A DNA stretch of 64,000 nucleotides. Source: CAYSPT01 sp964432985 (GTDB taxonomy: Bacteria > Muiribacteriota > CAYSPT01). The stretch lies in NCBI GenBank assembly GCA_964432985.1, contig CAYSPT010000018.1, positions 18,092 through 82,091 of the forward strand, given 5' to 3'. Positions 49,922 through 58,946 of the stretch are shown here, piece by piece. The translations under genes and the position numbers were made by a program. Under the pieces are notes generated by a model. That model did no database searches and was not told where the DNA came from. It saw nothing but the letters and a program-made list of their open reading frames with translations. The first letter of the stretch is position 1, and every line of letters starts with the position of its first letter.

Positions 49922-51376
49922 ATGAAAACAGCACTGGTCCTGACGGTAATTGTATCAATGGCGGTGGTGGCGTTTACGACGGTTCCGGCTGACGCTCAAA
50001 AACATCACACGGACCTTGACTACCCTTCGCTGGGAGATATAGAGATACCTGAAGTAAAGCAGGTGACCCTGCCCAACGGCTTGAACCTGTTTCTGCTGGA
50101 AGACCATGAGCTTCCCCTGGTGTCCCTCTCGGCGGTCATCAGGGTGGGAGCAAGCTTCGAGCCGGCGGATAAAATCGGTCTGGCGTCGATCACGGGCACC
50201 GTCATGCGTACCGGGGGCACTGCCAGCCGCAGCGGAGATGATCTGGACGAGGAACTTGAATTTATAGCCGCCTCGGTGGAAACGAGTATCGGTTCCGATA
50301 GCGGTTCCGCCTCCATGTCCGTATTGAAAGAAGACGTTGACCGCGGTCTGGAGATCCTGGCCGATATCATCATGAATCCGGCCTTTCCCGAGGACAAGAT
50401 CGAGCTTGCCCGGGTGAAAGCGCGAAGCGCCATCGCCCGGCGCAACGACCGGGCCGGTTCCATGGCCTCCCGGGAGTACCGCAAACTCATCTACGGTGCC
50501 GATAGCGTCCATGCCCGCCACACCGAGTACGAGACTATCAACCGGATTACCCGTGCCGACCTGGTGGACTTCCACCGGCAATTTTTCTGCCCGAACAACA
50601 CCATGATGGCGGTGTGGGGCGACTTTGAAACCAGTGACATGATTGATCGGATCGAGCATGCATTCGAGGAGTGGAAACGAAAAGAGGTGCCGCTTCCGGT
50701 CATACCCGCTGTAGAGTACCGATACCGCAGCACGGTCAACCAGGTGGTTAAGAATGACGTCAACCAGGCGAACATCATCCTGGGACACATCGGGGGCGTC
50801 AGGAACGACCCGGATTATTTCGCCCTCATCCTGATGAACCGGATTCTCGGACGGGGTTTCACCAGCCGCCTGTTCCGCCGGGTCAGGTCCGACCAGGGGC
50901 TGGCCTACTCGGTACATGGCGGTTATTCTTCCGAGTTTGATCATCCAGGTATTTTCAGGGTCACCTGTTCCACCGGGAGCGGCAACACGGTCAAAGCCAT
51001 CAGGTCCATGATGCACGAAGTGCAGAGGATGACCGAAGCCGAGGTTACCGATGACGAGCTGGCCATCGCCCGGGAAGCTTTTTTGAACTCCTTCGTGTTC
51101 AAGTTCGACTCGAAAGGCAAGGTGGTCAAGCGCCTGATACAGTATGCCTATTACGGTTACTCCCTGGATTTTCTCCAGCAGATAAAGAAGAACGTGGAAA
51201 GGGTCACCAAAGCGGACATCCTGCGGGTGGCCAAAAAGCATCTGCACCCCGAAGCCATGCAAATTATCGTAGTTGGCAAACCGCAGGATTTCGACAAACC
51301 GTTGTCGGTTCTGGGACCAGTCAATGAAATCGATGTTTCAATTCCCGGGACGGGTTCGGAACCGGGGGAGAAGTGA
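49922..51376 (+). CDS. M16-family protein lacking the zinc motif (partner subunit)
   Basis: 484 residues with a signal peptide (ALVLTVIVSMAVVAFTTVPADA). It has the M16 fold start (VTLPNGLNLFLLEDHELPLVSLSAV), but the position of H-x-x-E-H reads GLASITGTVMRTGGT, so it cannot bind zinc there. The C-domain keeps VNQANIILGHIGG and GRGFTSRLFRRVRSDQGLAYSV, the R/Y pair that contacts substrate in the partner subunit. Active/inactive M16 pairs acting as heterodimers are established in several bacteria. Gene order and near-overlap support that here. Confidence 0.9.
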   Translation: MKTALVLTVIVSMAVVAFTTVPADAQKHHTDLDYPSLGDIEIPEVKQVTLPNGLNLFLLEDHELPLVSLSAVIRVGASFEPADKIGLASITGTVMRTGGTASRSGDDLDEELEFIAASVETSIGSDSGSASMSVLKEDVDRGLEILADIIMNPAFPEDKIELARVKARSAIARRNDRAGSMASREYRKLIYGADSVHARHTEYETINRITRADLVDFHRQFFCPNNTMMAVWGDFETSDMIDRIEHAFEEWKRKEVPLPVIPAVEYRYRSTVNQVVKNDVNQANIILGHIGGVRNDPDYFALILMNRILGRGFTSRLFRRVRSDQGLAYSVHGGYSSEFDHPGIFRVTCSTGSGNTVKAIRSMMHEVQRMTEAEVTDDELAIAREAFLNSFVFKFDSKGKVVKRLIQYAYYGYSLDFLQQIKKNVERVTKADILRVAKKHLHPEAMQIIVVGKPQDFDKPLSVLGPVNEIDVSIPGTGSEPGEK

Positions 51377-51402
51377 GAGGCAGAAGGTTGCCGGGCAATC
51401 CA

Positions 51403-51430
51403 TTGACATTTTCCTTTTTGCTGGTATATT
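51403..51430 (+). promoter_or_regulatory. Strong sigma70-type promoter
   Basis: TTGACA (51403-51408), 16-bp spacer, TATATT (51425-51430), then AGGAGG at 51450-51455 and ATG at 51461. Confidence 0.7.
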
Positions 51431-51460
51431 CATAGGTGCTTGATATGTTAGGAGGCAGCC

Positions 51461-52306
51461 ATGTTTAATCCGGAAAAACTTCTCGGCGGACTTCTGAAAG
51501 GCGCAATGGGTTCTTCCAGGAGGAGGACCGGCACAAAAGCACTAATAGGTGTCGGACTTCTCGGAACAGCAATCGGAGCTTACGAACACTTTTCAAACAA
51601 GGGCGGCCAGGCACCGGCGGCGCAGTCATCTCATGCGGTTCCGCCGCCACCGCCATCACCATCTACTGGCGCGGCTTCTCCACCGCCGCTGCCACCACCG
51701 ATGCCATCGTCTCCCGGTGTGTCTGCACCACCGCCACTACCCTCTCCCGGTGCGGCTTCTCCACCGCCGCTGCCACCGTCTTCCGGTGCGGCTGTTCCAC
51801 CGCTTGTTCCGCCCTCTCCAGCAGCGGTAGCGCCGCCACCGCTGCCCCCAGGACCGGCCGGTCCGCCGCCGATTCCTGGATCTGTACCACAAGTGCCGGC
51901 TCCGACGGCCGCTTCGCCGGCCACCGGGACCGCAGACCAGACCCGCAAGAAGAAGGCCATCGCTGTCCGCCTCATCCGCGCCATGATCGCATCCGCTGCG
52001 GCTGACGGGCACGTTGACGAGAGTGAACGCGCCAGGATAATGAGTAAACTCAACCGCAGCGGTATGAGTGAAGAGGAAAAATCATTTGTACTCAAGGAGT
52101 TTGACGCGCCACAATCAATCGATGCTATTGTCCAGGGAGTAACATCTTCGAAGATGGCTGAGATGGTCTATACTGTTTCCCTGATAGCCATCGACCTGGA
52201 CCAGGAAGCCGAATTTGATTACCTTCGACAACTCGGAAGAAAATTGAACCTGGACAACACCATTGTTTCCAGGATACATGAGCAGCTCGACATGCCCCCA
52301 CTTTAA
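51461..52306 (+). CDS. DUF533/YebE-TerB-like protein with Pro-rich linker
   Basis: 281 residues. The N-terminus (FNPEKLLGGLLKGAMG, then TKALIGVGLLGTAIGAYEHF) and C-terminal helical TerB-like domain (AIAVRLIRAMIASAAADGHVDESERARIM with its acidic D-G-x-x-D-x-x-E motif) match the YebE family of inner-membrane proteins. A Pro/Ser/Ala linker of about 100 residues (about 60-160), rich in repeated SPPPLPP-type units, is inserted between them. Promoter and ribosome binding site are both strong. Function of the family is unknown; a tellurite/stress link is only by fold. Confidence 0.8.
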   Translation: MFNPEKLLGGLLKGAMGSSRRRTGTKALIGVGLLGTAIGAYEHFSNKGGQAPAAQSSHAVPPPPPSPSTGAASPPPLPPPMPSSPGVSAPPPLPSPGAASPPPLPPSSGAAVPPLVPPSPAAVAPPPLPPGPAGPPPIPGSVPQVPAPTAASPATGTADQTRKKKAIAVRLIRAMIASAAADGHVDESERARIMSKLNRSGMSEEEKSFVLKEFDAPQSIDAIVQGVTSSKMAEMVYTVSLIAIDLDQEAEFDYLRQLGRKLNLDNTIVSRIHEQLDMPPL

Positions 52307-52347
52307 TTTGGCCCCGAAAGTTAATGCAGAAAGGAAAATCAGTCACT

Positions 52348-53352
52348 ATGGCACAATGGTATTTGAGTTTTGACGGAAAGCAGGTAGGTCCCTTCGATCA
52401 CGCCCAGGCTGCCGCCCAGGCAAGAGCGAATCCCAACGGGTTGGTATGGCGTGAAGGTATGGCAAATTGGCTCCCCGTATCACAGGTAGCGGAACTCTCG
52501 CAGCCGGCGGCCCCCTCTCCGCAGGCGCCACCCTCTCCGCCTCCGGTGTCCGCGACAGACCGGGCGGACGAAATCGATTTCAAAATCATCGGAGACGAAA
52601 TGCAGTTCGTGGAAATCGAGCTCGACCCGGGGGAGAGTGCCGTAGCCGAGGCCGGCGCCATGATGTACAAAAACTCCGCTGTAAGCATGGACGCCGTTTT
52701 CGGTGACGGCTCGCAAAAACAACAGAGCGGTGATTTCTTCAGCAAGCTCGTCGGGGCCGGCAAACGTCTCATTACAGGGGAAAGCCTTTTTACCACCGTT
52801 TTTTCAAATACCGGTCGCACCAAGGCCCACGTGGCCTTCGCGGCCCCCTACCCGGGCAACATCATCCCCGTAAAGCTCACGGATGTACGCGGGGTTCTGA
52901 TCTGCCAGAAGGACGCCTTTCTCTGCGCCGCAAAGGGTGTTTCCATAGGCCTCCACCTGCAGAAAAAGATACTGACCGGGCTCCTGGGCGGCGAAGGCTT
53001 CATCATGCAGAAACTCGAGGGCGACGGTATGTGCTTCCTGCACGCGGGGGGCACCATAGTAGAGAAAGACCTCGCCGCGGGAGAAATGCTCCACGTGGAT
53101 ACGGGCTGCATCGTGGCCCACACCATAAGCATAGATTTCCACATAGAGCAGGCCGGTAATATCAAGACCTCCCTGTTCGGCGGTGAAGGCTTTTTCTTCG
53201 CGACGCTGCGGGGCCCGGGCAAGGTCTGGCTCCAGTCCCTGCCCTTCTCGAGGCTCGCCGGCAGAATAAAGGCAAGTGCCAGCGCCAGCAGGGGAGAAGG
53301 TTCACTCCTGGGCGGCCTGGGCAATATGATCGACGGCGACAATACATTCTAA
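52348..53352 (+). CDS. GYF_2 domain - AIM24 family protein
   Basis: 334 residues from ATG 52348. Residues 1-55 are a GYF_2 domain (WYLSFDGKQVGPFDHAQAAAQ, LVWREGMANWLPVSQV), a peptide- or tail-binding module. A short Pro-rich linker leads to an AIM24/TIGR00266 beta-helix-like domain (FVEIELDPGESAVAEAGAMMY, SLFTTVFSNTG, FLCAAKGVSIGLHLQKK, VWLQSLPFSRLAGRI). The family's biochemical role is not established. It follows the DUF533 gene by 41 bp and is probably in its transcript; such GYF2 fusions often accompany membrane-remodelling proteins. Confidence 0.85.
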   Translation: MAQWYLSFDGKQVGPFDHAQAAAQARANPNGLVWREGMANWLPVSQVAELSQPAAPSPQAPPSPPPVSATDRADEIDFKIIGDEMQFVEIELDPGESAVAEAGAMMYKNSAVSMDAVFGDGSQKQQSGDFFSKLVGAGKRLITGESLFTTVFSNTGRTKAHVAFAAPYPGNIIPVKLTDVRGVLICQKDAFLCAAKGVSIGLHLQKKILTGLLGGEGFIMQKLEGDGMCFLHAGGTIVEKDLAAGEMLHVDTGCIVAHTISIDFHIEQAGNIKTSLFGGEGFFFATLRGPGKVWLQSLPFSRLAGRIKASASASRGEGSLLGGLGNMIDGDNTF

Positions 53353-53379
53353 GGCTGCTTAAAGGAGAGTGAGCTTGCC

Positions 53380-54672
53380 TTGAAGCAGCTTTGGACAGCA
53401 TTGAGCCAAACTGGTGTTACCGGGCATCTGCCGCCATTTAAAGCAAAGAGGGTAATCGTCGCTAACCAGATTGCCTTGATGACGGTGGTAACTTACCTGT
53501 TTTTCATCCCGATAACGTTTCTGCTGAAGATTAAAATCATACCGGTCATTATTTTTGTTCTCTGCGTTCCTGTACCAGGAACACTTCTTTTGAACAAATA
53601 TCACCACTACCGGGCGGCCAGCACATACTTGACTATTGTCAACGGGCTTTCACTGATAGTGTGGCCGATCCTGCTGGGCAAGGAAAGCGGAACCCAATAC
53701 CTTTTACTGGCATTTGCAGTAGGCACTTTTCTCCATCACACAGTTGATGAAAAATGGGAGATCATATTGGGATCAGGTCTGAGCCTGGTGCTCTTCGGTC
53801 TATTCAGCTGGTGGTCAGTACATCATGAACCCTTTATTACATTGCCCGGTTCAACTTGTGTAATCCTTTATTACATGGTAATCACTGCCACGTTTCTAAT
53901 ACTCATATTAGAATCGTACTATTCGTTTAACATTACCAATAAGGCCGAATCAGAAGTTGAAATAGAGCGCCAAAAATCCGACCGTCTTCTCCTGAATGTT
54001 TTACCAAGAGAAGTAGTGGAAGAGTTAAAGAGAACGGGCAACGCCCAGCCGCGTTTTTATGAGTTAGTCACGGTGATGTTCACCGACTTCAAGGATTTTA
54101 CCAAAATAGCAGCCAATTTGACACCGGATAAACTGGTAACCACCCTGGCTGAATATTTTCTCTACTTTGACAGTGTCATAGAATCGACTAATCTCGAAAA
54201 ACTCAAAACTATAGGTGACTCGTATATGTGTGCCGGAGGAGTGCCGATTGCCAACCGCACCAACCCGGTAGATTGCGTCCTGGCCGCATTGCAGATCCAG
54301 GACTTTGCCAGGCAGGCTCGTTCATCCGGAACAAATGATCCTCCATTAAACTGGGAACTTCGGGTGGGAGTCCATACCGGGCCGCTGGTGGCAGGAGTAA
54401 TCGGCGGGAAGAAATTTTCTTACGACATCTGGGGTGATACCGTCAATACCGCCAGCCGTATCGAAACAGGCGGAGTGCCGAACGAAGTCAATATTTCACA
54501 ATCGACCTATAACCACGTTAAAGATTTTTTCGAATGCATTCATCGAGGGAAGTTAACTGCAAAGAATAAAGGCGAAATAGATATGTATTTCGTGCTGGGA
54601 ATCCACCCCCATTTGAGCAGCCAGGATGGACAGCCAAACAACCGGTTTTATGAGCTCTATCAGAATCTATAA
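53380..54672 (+). CDS. Membrane-bound class III adenylate cyclase
   Basis: 430 residues from a TTG start with AAAGGAG upstream. About six membrane helices (LMTVVTYLFFIPITFLL, IIPVIIFVLCVPVPGTLLL and others to about 185), then a coiled linker and a cyclase domain: VMFTDFKDFTKIAA and LKTIGDSYMC carry the metal aspartates. Lys (KTIGD) and Asp (SYDIWGDTVNTASR) give the ATP-type purine contact, and Asn/Arg of the transition state are present. Base composition looks more AT-rich than the neighbours and a MITE-like element follows, so recent acquisition is possible. Confidence 0.85.
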   Translation: MKQLWTALSQTGVTGHLPPFKAKRVIVANQIALMTVVTYLFFIPITFLLKIKIIPVIIFVLCVPVPGTLLLNKYHHYRAASTYLTIVNGLSLIVWPILLGKESGTQYLLLAFAVGTFLHHTVDEKWEIILGSGLSLVLFGLFSWWSVHHEPFITLPGSTCVILYYMVITATFLILILESYYSFNITNKAESEVEIERQKSDRLLLNVLPREVVEELKRTGNAQPRFYELVTVMFTDFKDFTKIAANLTPDKLVTTLAEYFLYFDSVIESTNLEKLKTIGDSYMCAGGVPIANRTNPVDCVLAALQIQDFARQARSSGTNDPPLNWELRVGVHTGPLVAGVIGGKKFSYDIWGDTVNTASRIETGGVPNEVNISQSTYNHVKDFFECIHRGKLTAKNKGEIDMYFVLGIHPHLSSQDGQPNNRFYELYQNL

Positions 54673-54735
54673 GTTATGCTAATCCGTGTATTTCATAAGT
54701 AGCCGCAGCAGGTTAATCCGTACAATAAGCGGATC

Positions 54736-54918
54736 TAAGCCCGGATAATTCACGAATGTTCGTAGCGAGGTGAAGAAAATGGCTGCAGATATAAGGCGTG
54801 TGCAGAAAAATGCTCGGAGGCGTACCTGTAGGTACGTCGAGAACATTTTTCAAACGCAACGAAATATATGTAGTTATTATCGAACCGCAGCAGAATAGTT
54901 TGTGAATTATTCGGGTTA
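54736..54918. mobile_element. MITE-like element of about 183 bp
   Basis: Terminal inverted repeats TAAGCCCGGATAATTCACGAA (54736-54756, read without its last base for matching) and TTTGTGAATTATTCGGGTTA (54899-54918) pair with few mismatches. The interior has a hairpin, CGTACCT-GT-AGGTACG (54821-54836), flanked by AAAAATG/CATTTTT arms (54806-54812, 54844-54850). No ORF. The right end supplies the TAA stop of the adjacent minus-strand gene. Confidence 0.6.
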
Positions 54919-56811
54919 AAACACCCGTCTCTCCAGAATCAGGGTGCGGGCGCCGTCCTTGCCGAGCCTCGCCAGCAGGGCGCGGAGCTTCGAGTACCGC
55001 CCGGCGGAAACGTACTTGTCCTTTAATATCACGCTGCCGGTGTAGGTCCAGGAACGTGACTCTTCCTCGGCGGCGCAGTCTTCATCGTCCGCCTGCTCGG
55101 ATGGCTCATCACTCTCATCCCGGGCGAAGGAGAAGGCAACTTCTCCCACCGTGTTGGCCAGCCGGGATTCGGCGGGTCCGTACGATACCGCTACCTCTTC
55201 GGCCAGCTCCAGCGTGAGCTTGATGTCCTGCTTGATGGTGCCCGGAAGCTCGCAGAAGAAACCGGAGACCGGCATCCCCAGGGGAAGCTTGAAACCCTTT
55301 AAAGGTCCCAGGCCGCCGGGCAGGGTGACCACGAACCGGTGCTCGGGATCCTCGGTCAGACGTTTCGCCTTGAAATGGATCTGTATCACGGCATATGAGG
55401 AACCCAGGTGCTCGAAGGTATACTTGTCCAGCTCCACTCCCGGCCAGAAATTGCCCACCAGTCCCTTGAGGAATTCGTCGGTCTTTTCCGGTTCCTGGAA
55501 CCGCAGCTTGAAAAACGGATTGTACTGGCCGCTGAGCATGGCCTGCAGCGTGCCTTCGACGGTGAAATCCTCCTTGACCTTGACCTTTAGCCTGGCGTTG
55601 AGCTGGTTGCCCAGGGTGCGGCCGGATTTGCCGAAGGCGAGGCGGTTCAACTCACCGGAGGTGGCTACGAGCATCTCGCAGCCTTCCAGGTGCTCCCGGC
55701 GGGCTTCGTCCCTTTTCTTGTCGGGCCGCATCACCATTTTGAGCGACGGCAGGTAGACCCAGTATTGCTGGAATTGGGTGCTCACCACCGCCTCTTCGCA
55801 GAAGGCTGGTTCCGGGCATACCAGGGACACGTCGGCGGAGAGCCCCGCACGGTTCAAAAGCGCTGCCAGCAGTACCGCCTTCTCAAACGGTGTACCGTAG
55901 CCGCACTCGTGGATGACCCTGGCCGTCCTGGTCTTAAGCTCGTGCCACCCGGGTGGAAGCTGCACCGTGGCGATGGCCTCCAGCACGTGCTCGTGCAGCC
56001 GGGAAGCCCGGGCCGCGGGATCCACCAGGTCCTTGGTGGCTTCCTCCACCACCTTGATCATCCGCTGGTTCACCCTGGACGCCCGGGAAACCACCCGGCT
56101 CAGGTGCCTGGCCATACCGTCCCATGACTCTTTTTCAAAGAAATACAGGGTGGGGCACCCGACGTAGCCCAGGGGATACCCGTCCAGGTCGTCCCACTGC
56201 TTGAGATTCTTGAACGTGAACACCAGGTGCTTGTAACCGTCCTTGCGCTTGACCTGCTTTTTGACGCTCCGGTTTACTCCCTCTCCCGCAAGCACCGTCT
56301 CGAGAGGAAAGTCCTCCGGAACCTCTATGATCAGGGTGCGCTGAAGCACCGGCCACTGAAGGCAGATCCGCTCGAAGCCCTCCAGGGGCTTCTGCCAGGC
56401 TACCCGGTCGGTTATCTCGTACTCAAGCTCGGTGAAACCGCCCACCTCCACCCCCACCAGCGATATGACCTTGTGCTGGATGTCGGTGAAATAAGGAGCC
56501 TTGGCTACCTGGGGTGGAGTAGTCTGGTTGATACCGTAGGACGGCGCTTCCACCTTCTTGCCGCTTCGCATGTAGGCGAAGGATTTGAGCACTTCGATCT
56601 TCTGCTTCGCGTCGCGGTAGGTGATGAGCACATCTGATTTCTGGTCCCGGTCGAAGTGGTCCAGTACGCGTTTGAGACGGTAGTGGCGGCGCTTCACCTT
56701 GCCGTCGGGCTCCAGCCGTATGGTGAGCTCGTCGCGGATGATGACTGCGTCGGCGGTGGGATAGCGTTGGCGGGTGATGGTTTTCTCGTAACGTGCAAGG
56801 CGGCTTTTCAT
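54916..56811 (-). CDS. DUF3857/transglutaminase-like protein, catalytic Cys lost
   Basis: 631 residues. The N-terminal DUF3857 domain (ADAVIIRDELTIRLEPDG, KSFAYMRSGKKVEAPSYG, VEVGGFTELEYEITDR) is followed by a transglutaminase-fold region (HEHVLEAIATVQLPPGW, GYGTPFEKAVLLAALLNRAGL) and a C-terminal beta domain. At the catalytic position, where the neighbour has G-G-V-C-K-D, this protein has G-Y-G-T-P-F, so transamidase or protease activity is not expected. Its ATG overlaps the stop of the upstream homologue as ATGA. The stop codon is provided by the MITE-like element. Confidence 0.8.
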   Translation of the reverse strand: MKSRLARYEKTITRQRYPTADAVIIRDELTIRLEPDGKVKRRHYRLKRVLDHFDRDQKSDVLITYRDAKQKIEVLKSFAYMRSGKKVEAPSYGINQTTPPQVAKAPYFTDIQHKVISLVGVEVGGFTELEYEITDRVAWQKPLEGFERICLQWPVLQRTLIIEVPEDFPLETVLAGEGVNRSVKKQVKRKDGYKHLVFTFKNLKQWDDLDGYPLGYVGCPTLYFFEKESWDGMARHLSRVVSRASRVNQRMIKVVEEATKDLVDPAARASRLHEHVLEAIATVQLPPGWHELKTRTARVIHECGYGTPFEKAVLLAALLNRAGLSADVSLVCPEPAFCEEAVVSTQFQQYWVYLPSLKMVMRPDKKRDEARREHLEGCEMLVATSGELNRLAFGKSGRTLGNQLNARLKVKVKEDFTVEGTLQAMLSGQYNPFFKLRFQEPEKTDEFLKGLVGNFWPGVELDKYTFEHLGSSYAVIQIHFKAKRLTEDPEHRFVVTLPGGLGPLKGFKLPLGMPVSGFFCELPGTIKQDIKLTLELAEEVAVSYGPAESRLANTVGEVAFSFARDESDEPSEQADDEDCAAEEESRSWTYTGSVILKDKYVSAGRYSKLRALLARLGKDGARTLILERRVF

Positions 56812-58913
56812 CGTTCTCCCCTCCTTCTCCGGGGCGGGTGGGCCTGGATACGGACCATCCGCGATGCCAGATCCTTCACCGCTTTGAGGACTTTTTTGAA
56901 ATCCTTGTACTGCTTCGGTGTTATGGTCCTGACCTTCAGGGCGAAATCGGCCTTGAACCTCAGCCGGTTGCCCCGGGCAGTCAGCCTGGCTTTGAACGAA
57001 GCCGGCGCGGTGTCCAGGTCTATGTCGAAGGGAGTGGAGGCCAGCTTGTACCCCCGGGGAAGCTGGATGGTTTCGTCTACCTCGATCTTGTACAGGAAGA
57101 TCACCCGGACGTCGAATTTACGCTCCTTAAGCTTGTCCTCGTTAACGTAGATGTTCAACCTCGGATGGGTCATGAACCGGGCCATGGGAAGCCGGAAGAA
57201 CATCCCACGCCTGCGGGATGTACGCGCCTCATCCACCAGTGCATAACCGTCCACGGCGAAGTCTACCCGCTGCACGTAGGGTCGGTATAGATCGTGGAGG
57301 TCGCTGTGGTGGATTTTCTTGAGCTTGATTTCCGGATCGATGGAGGTCATGAAGCTCTGGAAGATGGTTTTTCGGCGTCTGGAGGGGGTGCGGCTCTCGC
57401 CCACTCTCCGGGTGCTGTCGCTGCGGCCCCTGCCCTGCCATTCCACGCAGCCGGATAGAAGTCCTCCGCCGTCCAGCGCGGTGTTAGCCTTGATGCTCAA
57501 CAAGCTGTCTTCGGGTTTGTGAAGCGGCGTGCAGGCCAGGTCTTCTCCTTCCTGCGTGCCAATCAGATAGTGCTGCTGGGTTTCGGCGGCGTCCCAAACT
57601 TCCATCCCGAAGATGGCCCAGGTGGGATCGTACATTTTCCACGAACCGTTGGGCATTTTGCGGGCCACCACGCAGTGGCCGAACTGGTCGGCGGTAATCC
57701 GATTGATGGGCTCCAGTGCCTCCGTCTGGGCCGGGTAAGCTTCCAGCCCGGCGGCGCGCATCATGGTGATGAGCATACCGGCCAGGTCCTTGCAGACCCC
57801 GCCCCGCTCGTGGAAGGTCATGGTCCCCGGGTGCAGGGTATACCCTTCCCCCTCCCCCAGGCTGAACCCGATATAGCGGATGTTCTGCGACACCCAGTGC
57901 AGCAGGGCCAGGGCTTTCTCGTCGTCGTTTTTGCACCCGGTGCAGACCTCGTCGGTGGTGGACTTGATGTCGTCGTCCCACTGGAACATGTCCTTGTTAC
58001 GGTCCCAGAACCAGCGCGACTTGGCCTGCCAGTGCGGGATGGTGGAAACCAGCAGCTTGGTAAGCGCCGTCACCTCGCCCCACATCCGCGACTCGGGCTT
58101 GTAGCCATCAATGTCTTTTTTCTCCCAGGAATAGACCAGGTAGTCGTCCCCGTGGCGCACCAGTGAGCTTCTGACCATGCCCTGGTAGACTTCATAGTAA
58201 AGCGGCATGGCGCACGGCGTCACCAGGGTGTAGCGCTTCTCCTTGATAGGGATCTTTTCCTCGAAAAACACGATATCGTAGAAGGCGCTGTACATGGGGG
58301 GTTTCAGGCCGCTNNNNNNNNNNNNNNNNNNNNNNNNNNNNNNNNNNNNNNNNNNNNNNNNNNNNNNNNNNNNNNNNNNNNNNNNNNNNNNNNNNNNNNN
58401 NNNNNNNNNNNNNGCAGCCTTTACGTCCGCGTTGCGGTTCAGGTAGGCGATCTGAAAGCCTTTACGGAAAATCTCCCACTCGATGGCGTCGCCCACTTGC
58501 AGGTGGGGGATGGTACACAGCTTCATCCGGGTACGCCAGTACAGCAGCCTTTCCGGCTGGTTGACGTCGGCGAACTCATTGACATCCACTTCCTCAACGC
58601 CGCCTTTGGCGCGGTGGATGCGAAGCCGGCGCACTTCGTTCACATAGGAGTCGGGATCGTAGTCGAACCGCAGCACGCTCATCTGGGCGATACCCTTTTT
58701 GGTCAGTATTTTGACAAGACGGTTGTTGAAGATGTTGCCCAGGCCGCACTCCTCCACCGTGCCCCAGGTGTGGTCCAGCACCACCACCACATCGGCGTCC
58801 TTGTTGTCTTTGGATGTGCCGGCCTCTTTTATCAGCCGCTGTTTTTCTTTGTCGTCTTGTATGAAGTCTGCCTGGGGTTCCAAGCAAATGTCCGCTTCAG
58901 GTTCCTTGTTGAT
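56808..58913 (-). CDS. DUF3857-transglutaminase protein, active-site triad intact (ATC start, internal gap)
   Basis: About 700 residues. DUF3857 domain (SVLRFDYDPDSYVNEVRRLRI, LQVGDAIEWEIFRKGF), then transglutaminase core with Cys in RGGVCKDLAGMLITMM, His in ADQFGHCVVARKM and Asp in WKMYDPTWA. A gap (58314-58413) removes part of the N-terminal domain. The site GGGAGGTG (58927-58920) leads to two consecutive in-frame ATC codons (58916, 58913) at 5 and 8 bases. The GTG at 58922 overlaps the site and is a poor start. It has no signal peptide. It lies 24 bp after the amidase gene in the export-linked operon. Confidence 0.82.
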   Translation of the reverse strand: MNKEPEADICLEPQADFIQDDKEKQRLIKEAGTSKDNKDADVVVVLDHTWGTVEECGLGNIFNNRLVKILTKKGIAQMSVLRFDYDPDSYVNEVRRLRIHRAKGGVEEVDVNEFADVNQPERLLYWRTRMKLCTIPHLQVGDAIEWEIFRKGFQIAYLNRNADVKAXXXXXXXXXXXXXXXXXXXXXXXXXXXXXXXXXXSGLKPPMYSAFYDIVFFEEKIPIKEKRYTLVTPCAMPLYYEVYQGMVRSSLVRHGDDYLVYSWEKKDIDGYKPESRMWGEVTALTKLLVSTIPHWQAKSRWFWDRNKDMFQWDDDIKSTTDEVCTGCKNDDEKALALLHWVSQNIRYIGFSLGEGEGYTLHPGTMTFHERGGVCKDLAGMLITMMRAAGLEAYPAQTEALEPINRITADQFGHCVVARKMPNGSWKMYDPTWAIFGMEVWDAAETQQHYLIGTQEGEDLACTPLHKPEDSLLSIKANTALDGGGLLSGCVEWQGRGRSDSTRRVGESRTPSRRRKTIFQSFMTSIDPEIKLKKIHHSDLHDLYRPYVQRVDFAVDGYALVDEARTSRRRGMFFRLPMARFMTHPRLNIYVNEDKLKERKFDVRVIFLYKIEVDETIQLPRGYKLASTPFDIDLDTAPASFKARLTARGNRLRFKADFALKVRTITPKQYKDFKKVLKAVKDLASRMVRIQAHPPRRRRGER
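58314..58413. other. Assembly gap (100 N)
   Basis: Inside the transglutaminase gene; the reading frame is continuous on both sides. Confidence 1.
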
Positions 58914-58927
58914 GATTCGCACCTCCC
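58911..58927 (-). promoter_or_regulatory. Shine-Dalgarno GGGAGGTG with double ATC start candidates
   Basis: GGGAGGTGCGA then ATC ATC in the transglutaminase frame. The nearest ordinary start, GTG, is part of the ribosome binding site itself. Confidence 0.55.
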
Positions 58928-58946
58928 TGTGAACAAAAACTGCGGT

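Noticed and set aside
49955..51262. 435-residue minus-strand frame across the second M16 gene
   Set aside because: Antisense of a recognisable M16 fold; no family resemblance of its own.
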